The notes beneath the pieces are model-generated. The model was given only the letters and a program-made list of their open reading frames with translations. It was not told where the DNA came from and made no database searches. Source: Verrucomicrobiaceae bacterium (lineage in GTDB: Bacteria; Verrucomicrobiota; Verrucomicrobiia; Verrucomicrobiales; Verrucomicrobiaceae). Taken from it: 64,000 nt of DNA. The stretch is from the NCBI GenBank assembly GCA_016713035.1, contig JADJPW010000003.1, forward strand, positions 248,001 to 312,000. The letters are read 5' to 3'. The stretch's first letter is position 1, and each line of letters starts with the position of its first letter. A program made the translations under genes and the position numbers. Positions 36,514 to 45,238 of this stretch are shown one piece after another.

Positions 36514-37311
36514 ATGACCGACTCCATACCAAACAACCTCAAAGTCGTAATCCTCTGTGGAGGACTCGGAACCCGCCTTCGCGAGGAGACGGAATATCGC
36601 CCCAAGCCCATGGTCCCCATCGGCGGGCAGCCCATCGTGTGGCACATCATGAAGACGTATGCTCACCACGGCTTCAAAGACTTCGTGCTGTGCCTCGGCT
36701 ACAAAGGTGAAGTCATCAAAGACTACTTCCGCAACTACCTCTGGAACCGCAGCGACGTGACGCTCAAACTGGGGCGCAACCCGCAGATCACCTACCACAA
36801 TGCCCACGACGAGGAGGACTGGACCGTCACCCTGCTGGAGACTGGCATGCACACGATGACTGGTGGACGTTTACTTCGCGCCATGCAGCATCTCGGAGAT
36901 CCAGATCTGCTGCTCACGTATGGAGACGGGGTGACGGACTCAGACATCGGCACCTCTGTCCAATTTCACTACGCACAGAAGGCCCTCGTTACCATGACCG
37001 CAGTGAGACCCGTGGGCCGCTTTGGAGAACTAGGACTTGATGGATTTACGGTGAAGTCCTTTCAAGAGAAGCCGGAGCAAGAAGCAGGTTTTATCAATGG
37101 TGGTTACATGGTGCTTGATCAATCTGTTCGTCAATTCCTCGCCGGAGACGACTGCGTTTTTGAACGTGATCCGCTGCAAAAGATCGCTGAGGCAGGTGGG
37201 CTAAAAGCCTTCTGCCATGACGGTTTTTGGCAGTGCATGGACACTTACCGCGAGTTTGAAATCCTCAACAAAATGTGGGACGGCGGCAACGCGCCCTGGA
37301 AGGTCTGGTGA
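36514..37311 (+). CDS. rfbF: Glucose-1-phosphate cytidylyltransferase
   Basis: The 265-residue enzyme makes CDP-glucose from glucose 1-phosphate and CTP. It has the nucleotidyltransferase signature CGGLGTRLREET with RPKPMVPIG, a TYGDGVTDSD metal site, GRFGELGLDG, and INGGYMVLD. The length matches the family. Its stop codon overlaps the start of the next gene (TGATG at 37309-37313), so the two are translationally coupled. Together they produce CDP-4-keto-6-deoxyglucose for O-antigen or capsule sugars. Confidence 0.96.
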   Translation: MTDSIPNNLKVVILCGGLGTRLREETEYRPKPMVPIGGQPIVWHIMKTYAHHGFKDFVLCLGYKGEVIKDYFRNYLWNRSDVTLKLGRNPQITYHNAHDEEDWTVTLLETGMHTMTGGRLLRAMQHLGDPDLLLTYGDGVTDSDIGTSVQFHYAQKALVTMTAVRPVGRFGELGLDGFTVKSFQEKPEQEAGFINGGYMVLDQSVRQFLAGDDCVFERDPLQKIAEAGGLKAFCHDGFWQCMDTYREFEILNKMWDGGNAPWKVW

Positions 37312-38405
37312 TGTTTAGCTCCGTCTATCAAGGTAAACGCGTCCTCGTGACCGGGCACACCGGTTTTAAAGGCTCGTGGCTCACGCTTTGGCTGTACGCC
37401 CTGGGAGCAAAGATCAGTGGATATGCACTGGCGCCGCTGCATCAGGAGGATTTGAGGCATTTCATCCCGTGTGATGTACTAGCACACGAATGGATCGCCG
37501 ATCTGCGGGATCGCACCACTCTGACAAAGGCCATCGAGACGGCCAAGCCAGACCTCATCATGCACTTGGCAGCTCAGCCGCTGGTGCGCCTGTCCTATGC
37601 GGAACCTTTGGAAACCTTCTCCGTGAACGCCTGGGGAACAGCGACGCTCTTGGAGACCGTGCGGGCCACAAACTCCCGTGCCCATGTCATAATCGTCACG
37701 AGTGACAAATGCTATCTGAACAAGAACCACGGTCGTCCCTTTTCCGAGGATGATCCACTCGGAGGTCATGACGTGTATTCGATGAGCAAAGCTGCCACTG
37801 AAATGGTCGTGGCGGCTTGGCATGCCTCGTTTTTTTCGCGTGAACTGGGCAGGGGACGCCTTGCCACCGTCCGCGCCGGCAATGTCATTGGTGGCGGGGA
37901 TTATGCCGTGGACCGCATCCTGCCAGACTGCGTGCGTGCGCAGGTGGCCGGACAGCCGGTAATCCTGCGAAATCCCGCCGCGACAAGGCCCTGGCAGCAT
38001 GTTTTGGAGTGCCTCAGTGGCTACTTGAACGCGGGGCAGCTCCTGTTTTCCGAGCCAGCGTCGAAAGAGCTTCTCAATCTGAATTTTGGCCCAAATCCCG
38101 GCTCCGAGCACAGCGTGGGCGAGGTCGTGAAGGCATTCTTTGATATCTGGCCCGGACACTGGGAGGCCAGACCTGACCCCAACGCCGTGCCAGAAGCCAA
38201 TCGGCTGACCTTGAGTCATGCAAAGGCCTCCAGCTTACTGGGCTGGCGTCCCGTTTGGGGCTTCAGCCAGGCCACCCAGGCCACCGCTGAGTGGTATCGT
38301 GTGCGCCACACGCAAAAAGACGCTGACATGTTGACTTTTACTCGCCATCAAATCACCAAATACGCCGCTCAGGCCCGCTCCGCCGGGCTGCCGTGGACCC
38401 ATTAG
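37311..38405 (+). CDS. rfbG: CDP-glucose 4,6-dehydratase
   Basis: The 364-residue extended SDR starts at ATG 37311 (MFSSVYQGKRVLVTG). It shows GHTGFKGSWL for NAD binding, the catalytic region VTSDKCY, YSMSKAATE (YxxxK), and a C-terminal WRPVWGFSQATQATAEWY. It converts CDP-glucose to CDP-4-keto-6-deoxyglucose. The classic partner enzymes for 3-deoxygenation (RfbH-like) are not in the window. Instead a C-methyltransferase and an epimerase follow, so the product may be a C-methylated 6-deoxyhexose rather than a 3,6-dideoxyhexose. Confidence 0.95.
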   Translation: MFSSVYQGKRVLVTGHTGFKGSWLTLWLYALGAKISGYALAPLHQEDLRHFIPCDVLAHEWIADLRDRTTLTKAIETAKPDLIMHLAAQPLVRLSYAEPLETFSVNAWGTATLLETVRATNSRAHVIIVTSDKCYLNKNHGRPFSEDDPLGGHDVYSMSKAATEMVVAAWHASFFSRELGRGRLATVRAGNVIGGGDYAVDRILPDCVRAQVAGQPVILRNPAATRPWQHVLECLSGYLNAGQLLFSEPASKELLNLNFGPNPGSEHSVGEVVKAFFDIWPGHWEARPDPNAVPEANRLTLSHAKASSLLGWRPVWGFSQATQATAEWYRVRHTQKDADMLTFTRHQITKYAAQARSAGLPWTH

Positions 38406-38413
38406 TTTAAACC

Positions 38414-39643
38414 ATGCCCCAAGCCCATAGCTGCCGCTCCTGTGGCTCCACCCGTTCCTTTCCAGTGATCGACCTCGGCCTTCAGCCGCTGGCGAACAAC
38501 CTCTTGCACACGGAGGACCTCGGCAAACCAGAGCCGCGCTTTCCGCTCGCCGTCTTTGTTTGTGCCGATTGCTGGCTGATGCAGATCACGGAAACAGTGC
38601 CCCCAGTCGATCTCTTCAGCGATTACATCTACTTCTCCTCCTTCTCTGACGCCATGTTGCGCCACTCGAAGGCCGCCGTACAAAAGCACAGGGAGGAAAA
38701 AAACCTCGGCAAAGAAAGTTTCGTCGTCGAGATCGCCAGCAACGACGGCTACCTACTGAAAAACCTCGTTGGGGCCGGTATCCCCTGTCTGGGATTCGAG
38801 CCGGCGGCCAACATCGCCGAAGTCGCTCGCGAAAACGGAGTCGAAACGCACTGCGAGTTTTTTGGCCAATCAACCGCCTCCGCCGTGCGTGAGCAAAAAG
38901 GCCGTGCTGACCTCATTTTAGGCAACAACGTCTTCGCCCACGCCCCAGACACCAATGACTTCGTCGCTGGCGTGGCCGAACTACTTCAGCCAGACGGTTG
39001 GTGCGTGTTTGAGTTCCCCTATGGCGTGGAAATGATCGAAAAAGCCGAGTTCGACACCATTTACCACGAACACGTCTATTACTTCACCCTCACGCCGCTC
39101 ATTCCGCTCTTCAAACGTCACGGAATGGACGTTTTTCACACCGAGTGCCTACCCATCCATGGTGGCTCGCTAAGGCTTTACGCTTGCCGGAGCGGAGCAG
39201 AAAGTATCCGCTCAAGCGTCACAGAAACACTCGCCAGTGAAACCCGCCTCGGTGTCAGCAGTGCTTCTTATTATCAACGTTTTAGCGACCAAGCCGCCCA
39301 AGTGAAAGCTGATTTGGTTCAGTTTTTAGAAGAGCAAAAGCGAGGCGGTAAACGCATCGCCGCCTACGGAGCCTCAGCCAAAGGCAGCACCCTGCTCAAC
39401 TACATCGGTATTGCAGCCCAGACTCTCGAATTTATCGCAGATCGCAGCACCTACAAGCAGGGCCGGCTCAGCCCTGGTTTGCACATCCCCATCGTTGCTG
39501 CTGAGGAGCTCGCTGCCCGCTCACCCGACTACGCCGTGCTCCTCGTGTGGAATTTCGCCGAAGAAGTCATGCTGCAGCAGCAGGACTTCCGGGCTATTAA
39601 CGGCAAGTTTGTCATTCCGCTGCCAAAACTCATCGTAGCATGA
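38414..39643 (+). CDS. Sugar C-methyltransferase with N-terminal zinc domain
   Basis: The 409-residue protein has the three-part layout of nucleotide-sugar C-methyltransferases. An N-terminal zinc domain (CRSCGS and CADCWL) is followed by a SAM-binding domain (VVEIASNDGYLLK near residue 105) and a C-terminal Rossmann-like domain (IAAYGASAKGSTLLN). The IYHEHVYYF segment near the active site is typical of the TylC3-like group. It probably methylates the 4-keto-6-deoxy sugar made by the two preceding genes. Its stop overlaps the following start (ATGA at 39640-39643). Two similar genes lie at 59868 and 61109. Confidence 0.9.
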   Translation: MPQAHSCRSCGSTRSFPVIDLGLQPLANNLLHTEDLGKPEPRFPLAVFVCADCWLMQITETVPPVDLFSDYIYFSSFSDAMLRHSKAAVQKHREEKNLGKESFVVEIASNDGYLLKNLVGAGIPCLGFEPAANIAEVARENGVETHCEFFGQSTASAVREQKGRADLILGNNVFAHAPDTNDFVAGVAELLQPDGWCVFEFPYGVEMIEKAEFDTIYHEHVYYFTLTPLIPLFKRHGMDVFHTECLPIHGGSLRLYACRSGAESIRSSVTETLASETRLGVSSASYYQRFSDQAAQVKADLVQFLEEQKRGGKRIAAYGASAKGSTLLNYIGIAAQTLEFIADRSTYKQGRLSPGLHIPIVAAEELAARSPDYAVLLVWNFAEEVMLQQQDFRAINGKFVIPLPKLIVA

Positions 39644-40173
39644 ACTTTCTTCCCACCCAGATCGAAGGAGTATGGATTGTCGAAATGGAGCGCCGTCAGG
39701 ACGAGCGCGGCTGGTTCGCACGCACATGGTGTAAAGATGAGTTAAAGGCCCACGGCCTCGACCCAGCCCTGGCTCAGTGCAGCAGCTCTTTCAATCACAA
39801 GCGCGGCACCCTGCGAGGCATGCATTACCAAGCAGCGCCAAATGAAGAAGTAAAATTGGTTCGCTGCACACGTGGTGCTGTGTTTGATGTAGTGTTAGAC
39901 CTACGCCCAGACTCCCAGAGCTTCAAACATTGGCACAGTGTGGAACTCAGTGCAGACAATGGCCGCGCGATCTACATCCCCAAAGGCTGTGCACACGGCT
40001 ACCAAACCTTGATGCCTGATACCGAATTGCACTACATTATTTCTAATCGCTACATCCCTGAAAGTGGACGTGGTTTGCGTTGGGATGACCCAACATTCGG
40101 CATCCTATGGCCAATGCCAGATCAAGCAATCCTGTCACGACGGGACGCATCCTATCCGTACTTCACCCTATAA
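39640..40173 (+). CDS. dTDP-4-dehydrorhamnose 3,5-epimerase-like protein
   Basis: The 177-residue cupin-fold epimerase has FNHKRGTLRGMHYQ (catalytic His), RGAVFDVVLDLR, IPKGCAHGYQTL and LHYIISNRYIPES. It resembles RmlC, but the context of CDP-sugar genes suggests it epimerises a CDP-linked 4-keto sugar after C-methylation. No rmlA or rmlB in canonical form is nearby. It is coupled to the methyltransferase through ATGA. A short AT-rich gap follows before the next module. Confidence 0.9.
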   Translation: MNFLPTQIEGVWIVEMERRQDERGWFARTWCKDELKAHGLDPALAQCSSSFNHKRGTLRGMHYQAAPNEEVKLVRCTRGAVFDVVLDLRPDSQSFKHWHSVELSADNGRAIYIPKGCAHGYQTLMPDTELHYIISNRYIPESGRGLRWDDPTFGILWPMPDQAILSRRDASYPYFTL

Positions 40174-40262
40174 ACGTTTTGCAATCGGTTGATCCAATCT
40201 AGACTTTTAGAATTGCAGCTTTGAAATCCAAAACATCTTCTGCTACTAAGGCCGCCACAAAC

Positions 40263-41393
40263 ATGAACCGAATTCCCGTATTTAAACCACTAATCGAAGA
40301 GCAAGAGATTGAGGCCGCAACGGATGCTCTCCGGCTCGGCTGGCTGGGAATGGGAGCCTACGTCGGGCAATTTGAAAATGGAATCAAGGATTTTCTAGAA
40401 ACTACCGACCGTGAGGTTGTTGCATTAAACACTGGGCACGCGGCGCTACATTTGGGCCTCTTATTAGCTGGCGTGGGGCAGGGGGATCATGTTATCACAC
40501 CTTCGTTTAATAATATCGCTGACTTTCAGGCCATCCTTGCCGTTGGAGCGATCCCCGTATTCTGCGATATAGATGACCGCACGCTTTGTATCGATCTAGA
40601 AAAAGCCGAGGGGCTGGTAACCTCTCGTACCAAGGCGATAATCGTCATGGATTATGATTGCATTTTGTGTGACCATGATCGGGTGGCGCTATTTGCTGAG
40701 AAGCACGCCTTGCGTGTCATCCATGATGCAGCTCATTCGTTTGGCTCTAGAAGTCGAGGGCGTAGGATAGGTAGCTTTTCTGATATATGCATGTTCAGCT
40801 TTGATCCTGTAAAAACGATTACATGCATAGATGGAGGAGTTCTCGTTGTCCGCTCCGCAGAGGAGCGCCAGTGTTTACATGAAATGCGGTTGATCGGCAT
40901 GAGCCAACCTGCTACAGTCATGTATCAAAACCAACGTGCATGGACCTATGATGTAAAATCATTAGGCTTTCGCTATCACATGGCGAACTTACACGCTGCA
41001 ATGGGCCTAGTTCAGCTCGCCAAAATGCCAGTGATTTCCGAAACTCGGCGCGCTGCTTGCCGCACCTACAATCAACGTCTCAGCGCTATCCCACAAGTAC
41101 GCGTTCCAGACACCAATTTTGACGACATCACTCCATTTCTCTACTACATCCGAGTGCCAGCGGATCTCCGAGATTCGCTGCGTAATTGGATGTCTAAGCG
41201 CGGTATCGATACCGGAATCCAGTGGCAGCCAGGCCACTGGTTTGAGCTTTTTAAAAACTGCCCTCGCGGTGATCTATCCGTTACAGAAAAGGCTGGCAAT
41301 GAAGTTATGTCATTACCCCTTCATTCAAAAATGTCCTCATCGGATCAAGAAGCTGTTGTGGGGTCCATTGAATCATTTTTTCGGCAACAATAG
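40263..41393 (+). CDS. DegT/DnrJ/EryC1/StrS family sugar aminotransferase
   Basis: The 376-residue PLP enzyme starts at ATG 40263 (MNRIPVFKPLI); a TTG at 40221 would add 14 residues. Family features are ALNTGHAALHLGL, DHVITPSFNN, IHDAAHSFGS, and the cofactor Lys in SFDPVKTITCIDGG. It probably transfers an amino group to a keto-sugar nucleotide. The GNAT gene immediately downstream fits N-acylation of the product. The DNA is clearly more AT-rich than module A, which suggests separate acquisition. Confidence 0.92.
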   Translation: MNRIPVFKPLIEEQEIEAATDALRLGWLGMGAYVGQFENGIKDFLETTDREVVALNTGHAALHLGLLLAGVGQGDHVITPSFNNIADFQAILAVGAIPVFCDIDDRTLCIDLEKAEGLVTSRTKAIIVMDYDCILCDHDRVALFAEKHALRVIHDAAHSFGSRSRGRRIGSFSDICMFSFDPVKTITCIDGGVLVVRSAEERQCLHEMRLIGMSQPATVMYQNQRAWTYDVKSLGFRYHMANLHAAMGLVQLAKMPVISETRRAACRTYNQRLSAIPQVRVPDTNFDDITPFLYYIRVPADLRDSLRNWMSKRGIDTGIQWQPGHWFELFKNCPRGDLSVTEKAGNEVMSLPLHSKMSSSDQEAVVGSIESFFRQQ

Positions 41394-41404
41394 CGGAGAT
41401 GTTC

Positions 41405-42055
41405 ATGATTCCTCAATCTCTGCTCCAGTCGATCAAGGTAAACGCGGGAACATCTCAACAATTCTGTCTTGAAGTTGGCTCGCCAGTGCAGGCAGTGCTA
41501 AGGCCTGTTGCTACTAGCAGAGAACGACTTGATTTTTCAGACATTTACCTACTGACGCAATGGCGCAACCGACATTGTTCGTCTTTTTTGACGGAATTCA
41601 CTGCAACTCCTGAACGGACGGCATTATGGCTCACAAAGATAGTAGGTCCTGATAACACGCGCGTGCTTTTCATGGTTGAATCTCCGCGAGGAGAAGTTGT
41701 TGGTTATATGGGTTTAGCCTTCATCGACTGGACTACGCATGAAGGGGAAGCGGATGCCGTAGTGCGTGGCAGAGATGCCCCCCGTGGTCTCATGACTGAT
41801 TGTCTGCGTAGCCTCTTGAATTGGGCACGTGGACCACTCGGACTACAGAAAATATCAGTACGTGTGCGTTCCGATAATCCGGCCCTGGAATTCTATCGTA
41901 AATTTGGTTTCATGGAGACTCGTCGAGAGCATTTACAGCGCACAGAACGCAACGGAGATGTTGTATGGCAAATTGACAATGACCATGTTTGCCTTTCTGA
42001 ACCTCAGTTGGTTCATATGAACCTTCTTGACGTTCCATCAACACCGCCCCCCTAA
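41405..42055 (+). CDS. GNAT family N-acyltransferase
   Basis: The protein has about 216 residues from ATG 41405, placed six bases after GGAG (41395-41398); ATG 41399 directly abuts that site. The acetyl-CoA fold is visible as VVGYMGLAFIDW, an RGLMTDCLRSLLNWA segment in the cofactor-binding region, and the late motif VRSDNPALEFYRKFGF, as in RimJ-like (Acetyltransf_3) enzymes. It probably acylates the amino sugar made by the upstream aminotransferase. The C-terminal 20 residues are Pro-rich and not part of the fold. Confidence 0.85.
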   Translation: MIPQSLLQSIKVNAGTSQQFCLEVGSPVQAVLRPVATSRERLDFSDIYLLTQWRNRHCSSFLTEFTATPERTALWLTKIVGPDNTRVLFMVESPRGEVVGYMGLAFIDWTTHEGEADAVVRGRDAPRGLMTDCLRSLLNWARGPLGLQKISVRVRSDNPALEFYRKFGFMETRREHLQRTERNGDVVWQIDNDHVCLSEPQLVHMNLLDVPSTPPP

Positions 42056-42067
42056 CCATTCTATGTT

Positions 42068-44014
42068 ATGATCACCATTGATGAAGCCAACGCACTCGTT
42101 CATATTGATAGCAATTGTGAGCGAGTGACCTTGCCCATGAACACGGCAGAAGCCTTTGAAGCAGTCTCCAAGGCCTGGCTTCGCTGTGGTTGGGACACTA
42201 AACATGTTTATACCTTCACTTGGTTCGGGCGACCAATCATACAGTTGCCTGAGGATATGGTTAGAACACAGGAAGTCATATTTCAGTTGCAGCCTGACTT
42301 GCTCATCGAAACCGGTGTAGCGCATGGTGGATCACTTATTTTCTACGCCAGTCTGTTTAAAGCCCTTGGCCGAGGACGTGTGATCGGTATTGATATTGAA
42401 ATTCGGCCTCACAACCGAAAAGCAATTGAAGAGCATTGCCTCCATCCACTGATAAGTTTGATTGAGGGTAGCTCCACGTCGCCAGAAATCGTTGCCGAAG
42501 CGTCCAAGCTCGTGAGTGATGGCGAAAAAGTGCTTGTCATGCTTGATTCTAACCATTCCAAAGAACATGTGCTGGCAGAGCTACAAGCGTATTCCCCGCT
42601 CGTAACGCCGGGATCTTATATCGTCGCCACAGATGGGATCATGCAAGAATTGGTCGGGGCTCCGCGCTCTCAAGCTGATTGGGGACTTAACAATCCACAG
42701 CAGGCCGTGCTCGAGTTTTTAGCCAGCAACAACCAATTCGAGCAGATCCAGCCCCGTGGCTTTTCAACGAAAGTCCAGTGCTTCGAACAAACGTTACCTA
42801 TTGGCCTGGTGCATGGTTGCGGCGTAAAACTTAATTACAAATATATACACATGTGTGCGCCATTCGTTTCTATAGCTGTGCCAACTAAGAACCGAGCTTT
42901 TTTGCTTGGAGACTGCATTCGGTGTGCGCTTGATCAATCCTATTCAAATTTTGAATTGGTGATTGCTGATAATGATGACTCTGCGGCTACCCAGCAGGTT
43001 GTCGCCGGCTTCAATGACCCTCGCATTAAATATTTTAAGACGGGCGGACTCTCCATGCCGGACAATTGGGAATTTGCCTTCCAACAGACTTCTGGAGAGG
43101 TCTTCACCATGCTTGAGGATAAACAGTTTTTAAAATATCACGCACTCGAAACGATAGCGAAACGATTTGCAGATTCCAGTGTGGATGTTGTCACTTGGAG
43201 CAGTGATTCGTTTGATGACGTGGGGCTTTTCAAACGTGTCTGGTCGCCCCCTGCATCAAGACAAACCGCTGTTTTCAACAGTGATGAGGTGCTCGATAAG
43301 TTTTTAAAAGGGCGCTCCAGTGAATGGAGCCATTTTTTGCCTATCGCACATCTCAGTGCCGTGCGTCGAGCACTAGCAAAGAAGGTGGAACTGTCCATAA
43401 CGGGGCGGCAATTTCTACCCGTATCCCCAGACTATACCTCCGCATTTCAGTGGTTGGCGCATGGTGAAAAAATTGTGTGCCTGGCGGAGGCGCTCGTGGT
43501 TTATGGTACGAAGCAGCATAGCAACGGGCGGGCAGCCCTTCTCAAACAGGGGCTCTATGAGGATTTTCTCCGAGAGTTAAAGATTAGTGACAGTGATCGC
43601 TATGACCGAATTCCGGTGAAGGCAATGACAGTTCCTGGGGCCATTTACAATGACTACCTTCATATACGCGAACGACTCGGAGGAAGGCTTGCACCTCACG
43701 AACTGGATATGCCTAGATTTTATCAATCTGTTCACGCTTATATTTCCAACGCTTTTAAAGAAGGTGTAGCGATGAACCGTGAATTGGAAGCATGGCAAAC
43801 AGCTTTGAACGCCGAGTCTCCTAGCACACGGAGTGAAGTCATGTCTCAAATTAAACTTGCGCATTTGAAAGGTAGAATGAGCCAGGCAATAAAAAAAACA
43901 GAATGTTTCATCAAAGGCGTGTGGAAGAAATGGGTGCTGCGCCGACCTGAATGGCGATACGCCAGTGCAATCGACTACATCCAGGCGCAGAAAAAGGAAT
44001 ATCAAATGTCATAG
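42068..44014 (+). CDS. CmcI-like hydroxylase/methyltransferase fused to GT2 glycosyltransferase
   Basis: The protein has 648 residues. Residues about 1-240 match the cephalosporin hydroxylase/CmcI and rhamnosyl O-methyltransferase family (LIETGVAHGGSLIFYASL, GIDIEI, VMLDSNHSKEHV). Residues about 265-480 form a GT2 domain (VSIAVPTKNR, LVIADNDDS, a site around MLEDKQF). The last 150 residues are helical. The enzyme could transfer a sugar and then O-methylate it. The DNA is AT-rich like the two genes before it. The gene ends 91 bp before an IS630-family element. Confidence 0.85.
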   Translation: MITIDEANALVHIDSNCERVTLPMNTAEAFEAVSKAWLRCGWDTKHVYTFTWFGRPIIQLPEDMVRTQEVIFQLQPDLLIETGVAHGGSLIFYASLFKALGRGRVIGIDIEIRPHNRKAIEEHCLHPLISLIEGSSTSPEIVAEASKLVSDGEKVLVMLDSNHSKEHVLAELQAYSPLVTPGSYIVATDGIMQELVGAPRSQADWGLNNPQQAVLEFLASNNQFEQIQPRGFSTKVQCFEQTLPIGLVHGCGVKLNYKYIHMCAPFVSIAVPTKNRAFLLGDCIRCALDQSYSNFELVIADNDDSAATQQVVAGFNDPRIKYFKTGGLSMPDNWEFAFQQTSGEVFTMLEDKQFLKYHALETIAKRFADSSVDVVTWSSDSFDDVGLFKRVWSPPASRQTAVFNSDEVLDKFLKGRSSEWSHFLPIAHLSAVRRALAKKVELSITGRQFLPVSPDYTSAFQWLAHGEKIVCLAEALVVYGTKQHSNGRAALLKQGLYEDFLRELKISDSDRYDRIPVKAMTVPGAIYNDYLHIRERLGGRLAPHELDMPRFYQSVHAYISNAFKEGVAMNRELEAWQTALNAESPSTRSEVMSQIKLAHLKGRMSQAIKKTECFIKGVWKKWVLRRPEWRYASAIDYIQAQKKEYQMS

Positions 44015-44104
44015 GGCATTAACTGCAGCGCACACTTTTTGTGAGCAGCACGCTCAATTATCAACTTCAGCTACCGGTGCACGCACCGAGGGCGGCAGCT
44101 TGTC

Positions 44105-45233
44105 TAGACCGGTTCTCAAAAAGAATGTCATAAACGCGTCTTTGGGCGGCACTGGGACTGAAGGATGGAGGGCTGGTCGAACAAAGAGCGTAGGGACTCG
44201 ATGATACGGTCCTGAAGTTGCTCGGAAGTCTTGGCGATCCAGCCGTTGAACCAGTCGGCTTTCATGCGCAGCCACAACCGCTCAATAGCGTTGAGGTCTG
44301 GCGAGCGTGGCGGCAGATACTCCGGCTCGAAGTGATGCCAGTTGAGGCTCTTGGTCTTGTGCCATGAGGCGTTGTCGAGCACCAGGATAGCGCGGCGTCC
44401 TTCTACGCGCGGATTCTCTTCGGCCAGAGTGTCGAGGAACACCTGAAAAGTGACGCTGTCGCATAGGTTGAAGAGCAGTGCGCCGAGCCTTCCATCTTTG
44501 GGCCGCACGGCACCAAACACATTGTAGCGGATGTGCTCACCGAGATAGGGGGAGTGGCGCACCTTGCCGATCTTGGTCCAGGTGCGGCGCGGGCGCGGAT
44601 CGCCTTCAAAGCCGCTTTCGTCGCTGAACCACAGGTCGACGTTCGGATCGGCCCCCAGTTCTGGAGCTTTTCGCAGAAGGCTTGGCGCTTGTCCTCATCC
44701 TGATTGAGCGGCCAAGGGCGCGGGAACCTTGATGCGGTAGTCGTGCTCGTGGAGATAGCGCACGGTGGTGCTGTAGCCGAGCTGGGTTTGCAGGTTCTGC
44801 TTGATCCAGCCGTGCAATTTCACCGCGGTCCAGTGGCTTTGTCCGGCCAGTGAGGGATCTTCGATGAGAGGTAGGATTTTATCGCTCACCTGTTCCTTGG
44901 GCAGGATGCGGCGACGCCCGCTGCTGCGTCCAGGAATGAGACCATCAAGGCCGGCGAGATTGAAGGCTTGGATGAAGCGCAAAACCTGCCGCAGGCTGAA
45001 GCCTGAGAGGTCAGCGACTTGCTCGCGGCTCTTGCCTTCATAAAGCCAGCGCAGCGCTTGAAGCCGACGAAAGCCCTTCTTCGTGGGTGAGCAATCCATC
45101 GCCACGCCGACCTCTTCCAAGGTCGCGTTTTCGAGATTGAGTGTGATGCACGGGCGGGCCACCGCCGCCTATTAATTACCGCAATTCTAAAAAGTACAGC
45201 CTCAATATGACATTCTTTTTGAGAACCGGTCTA
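44105..45233 (-). mobile_element. IS630-family insertion sequence with 28-bp perfect inverted repeats
   Basis: The ends 44105-44132 and 45206-45233 are exact reverse complements (28 bp). Each ends in TA, the target that IS630/Tc1-type elements duplicate, so the element proper is about 44107-45231. It encodes one minus-strand transposase with frameshifts. The right end lies only five bases before the ATG of the LhgO-like gene, so the insertion probably removed that gene's native ribosome-binding and promoter region. Confidence 0.93.
44128..45162 (-). pseudogene. IS630 transposase with two compensating frameshifts
   Basis: The full frame would be about 344 residues. The N-terminal part (45162-44695) carries the helix-turn-helix region (REQVADLSGFSLRQVLRFI). 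Its frame is lost at 44722-44724 (one extra G on the plus strand), where the expected VPRPWPLNQDEDKRQAF is read in another phase and a TGA appears. The original frame returns after 44652-44656, where a run of five C has apparently lost one. Downstream the DDE motifs are intact: WFSDES, LVLDNASWH and PDLNAIERLW. The stop lies inside the left terminal repeat. Confidence 0.88.
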
Positions 45234-45238
45234 AATTC

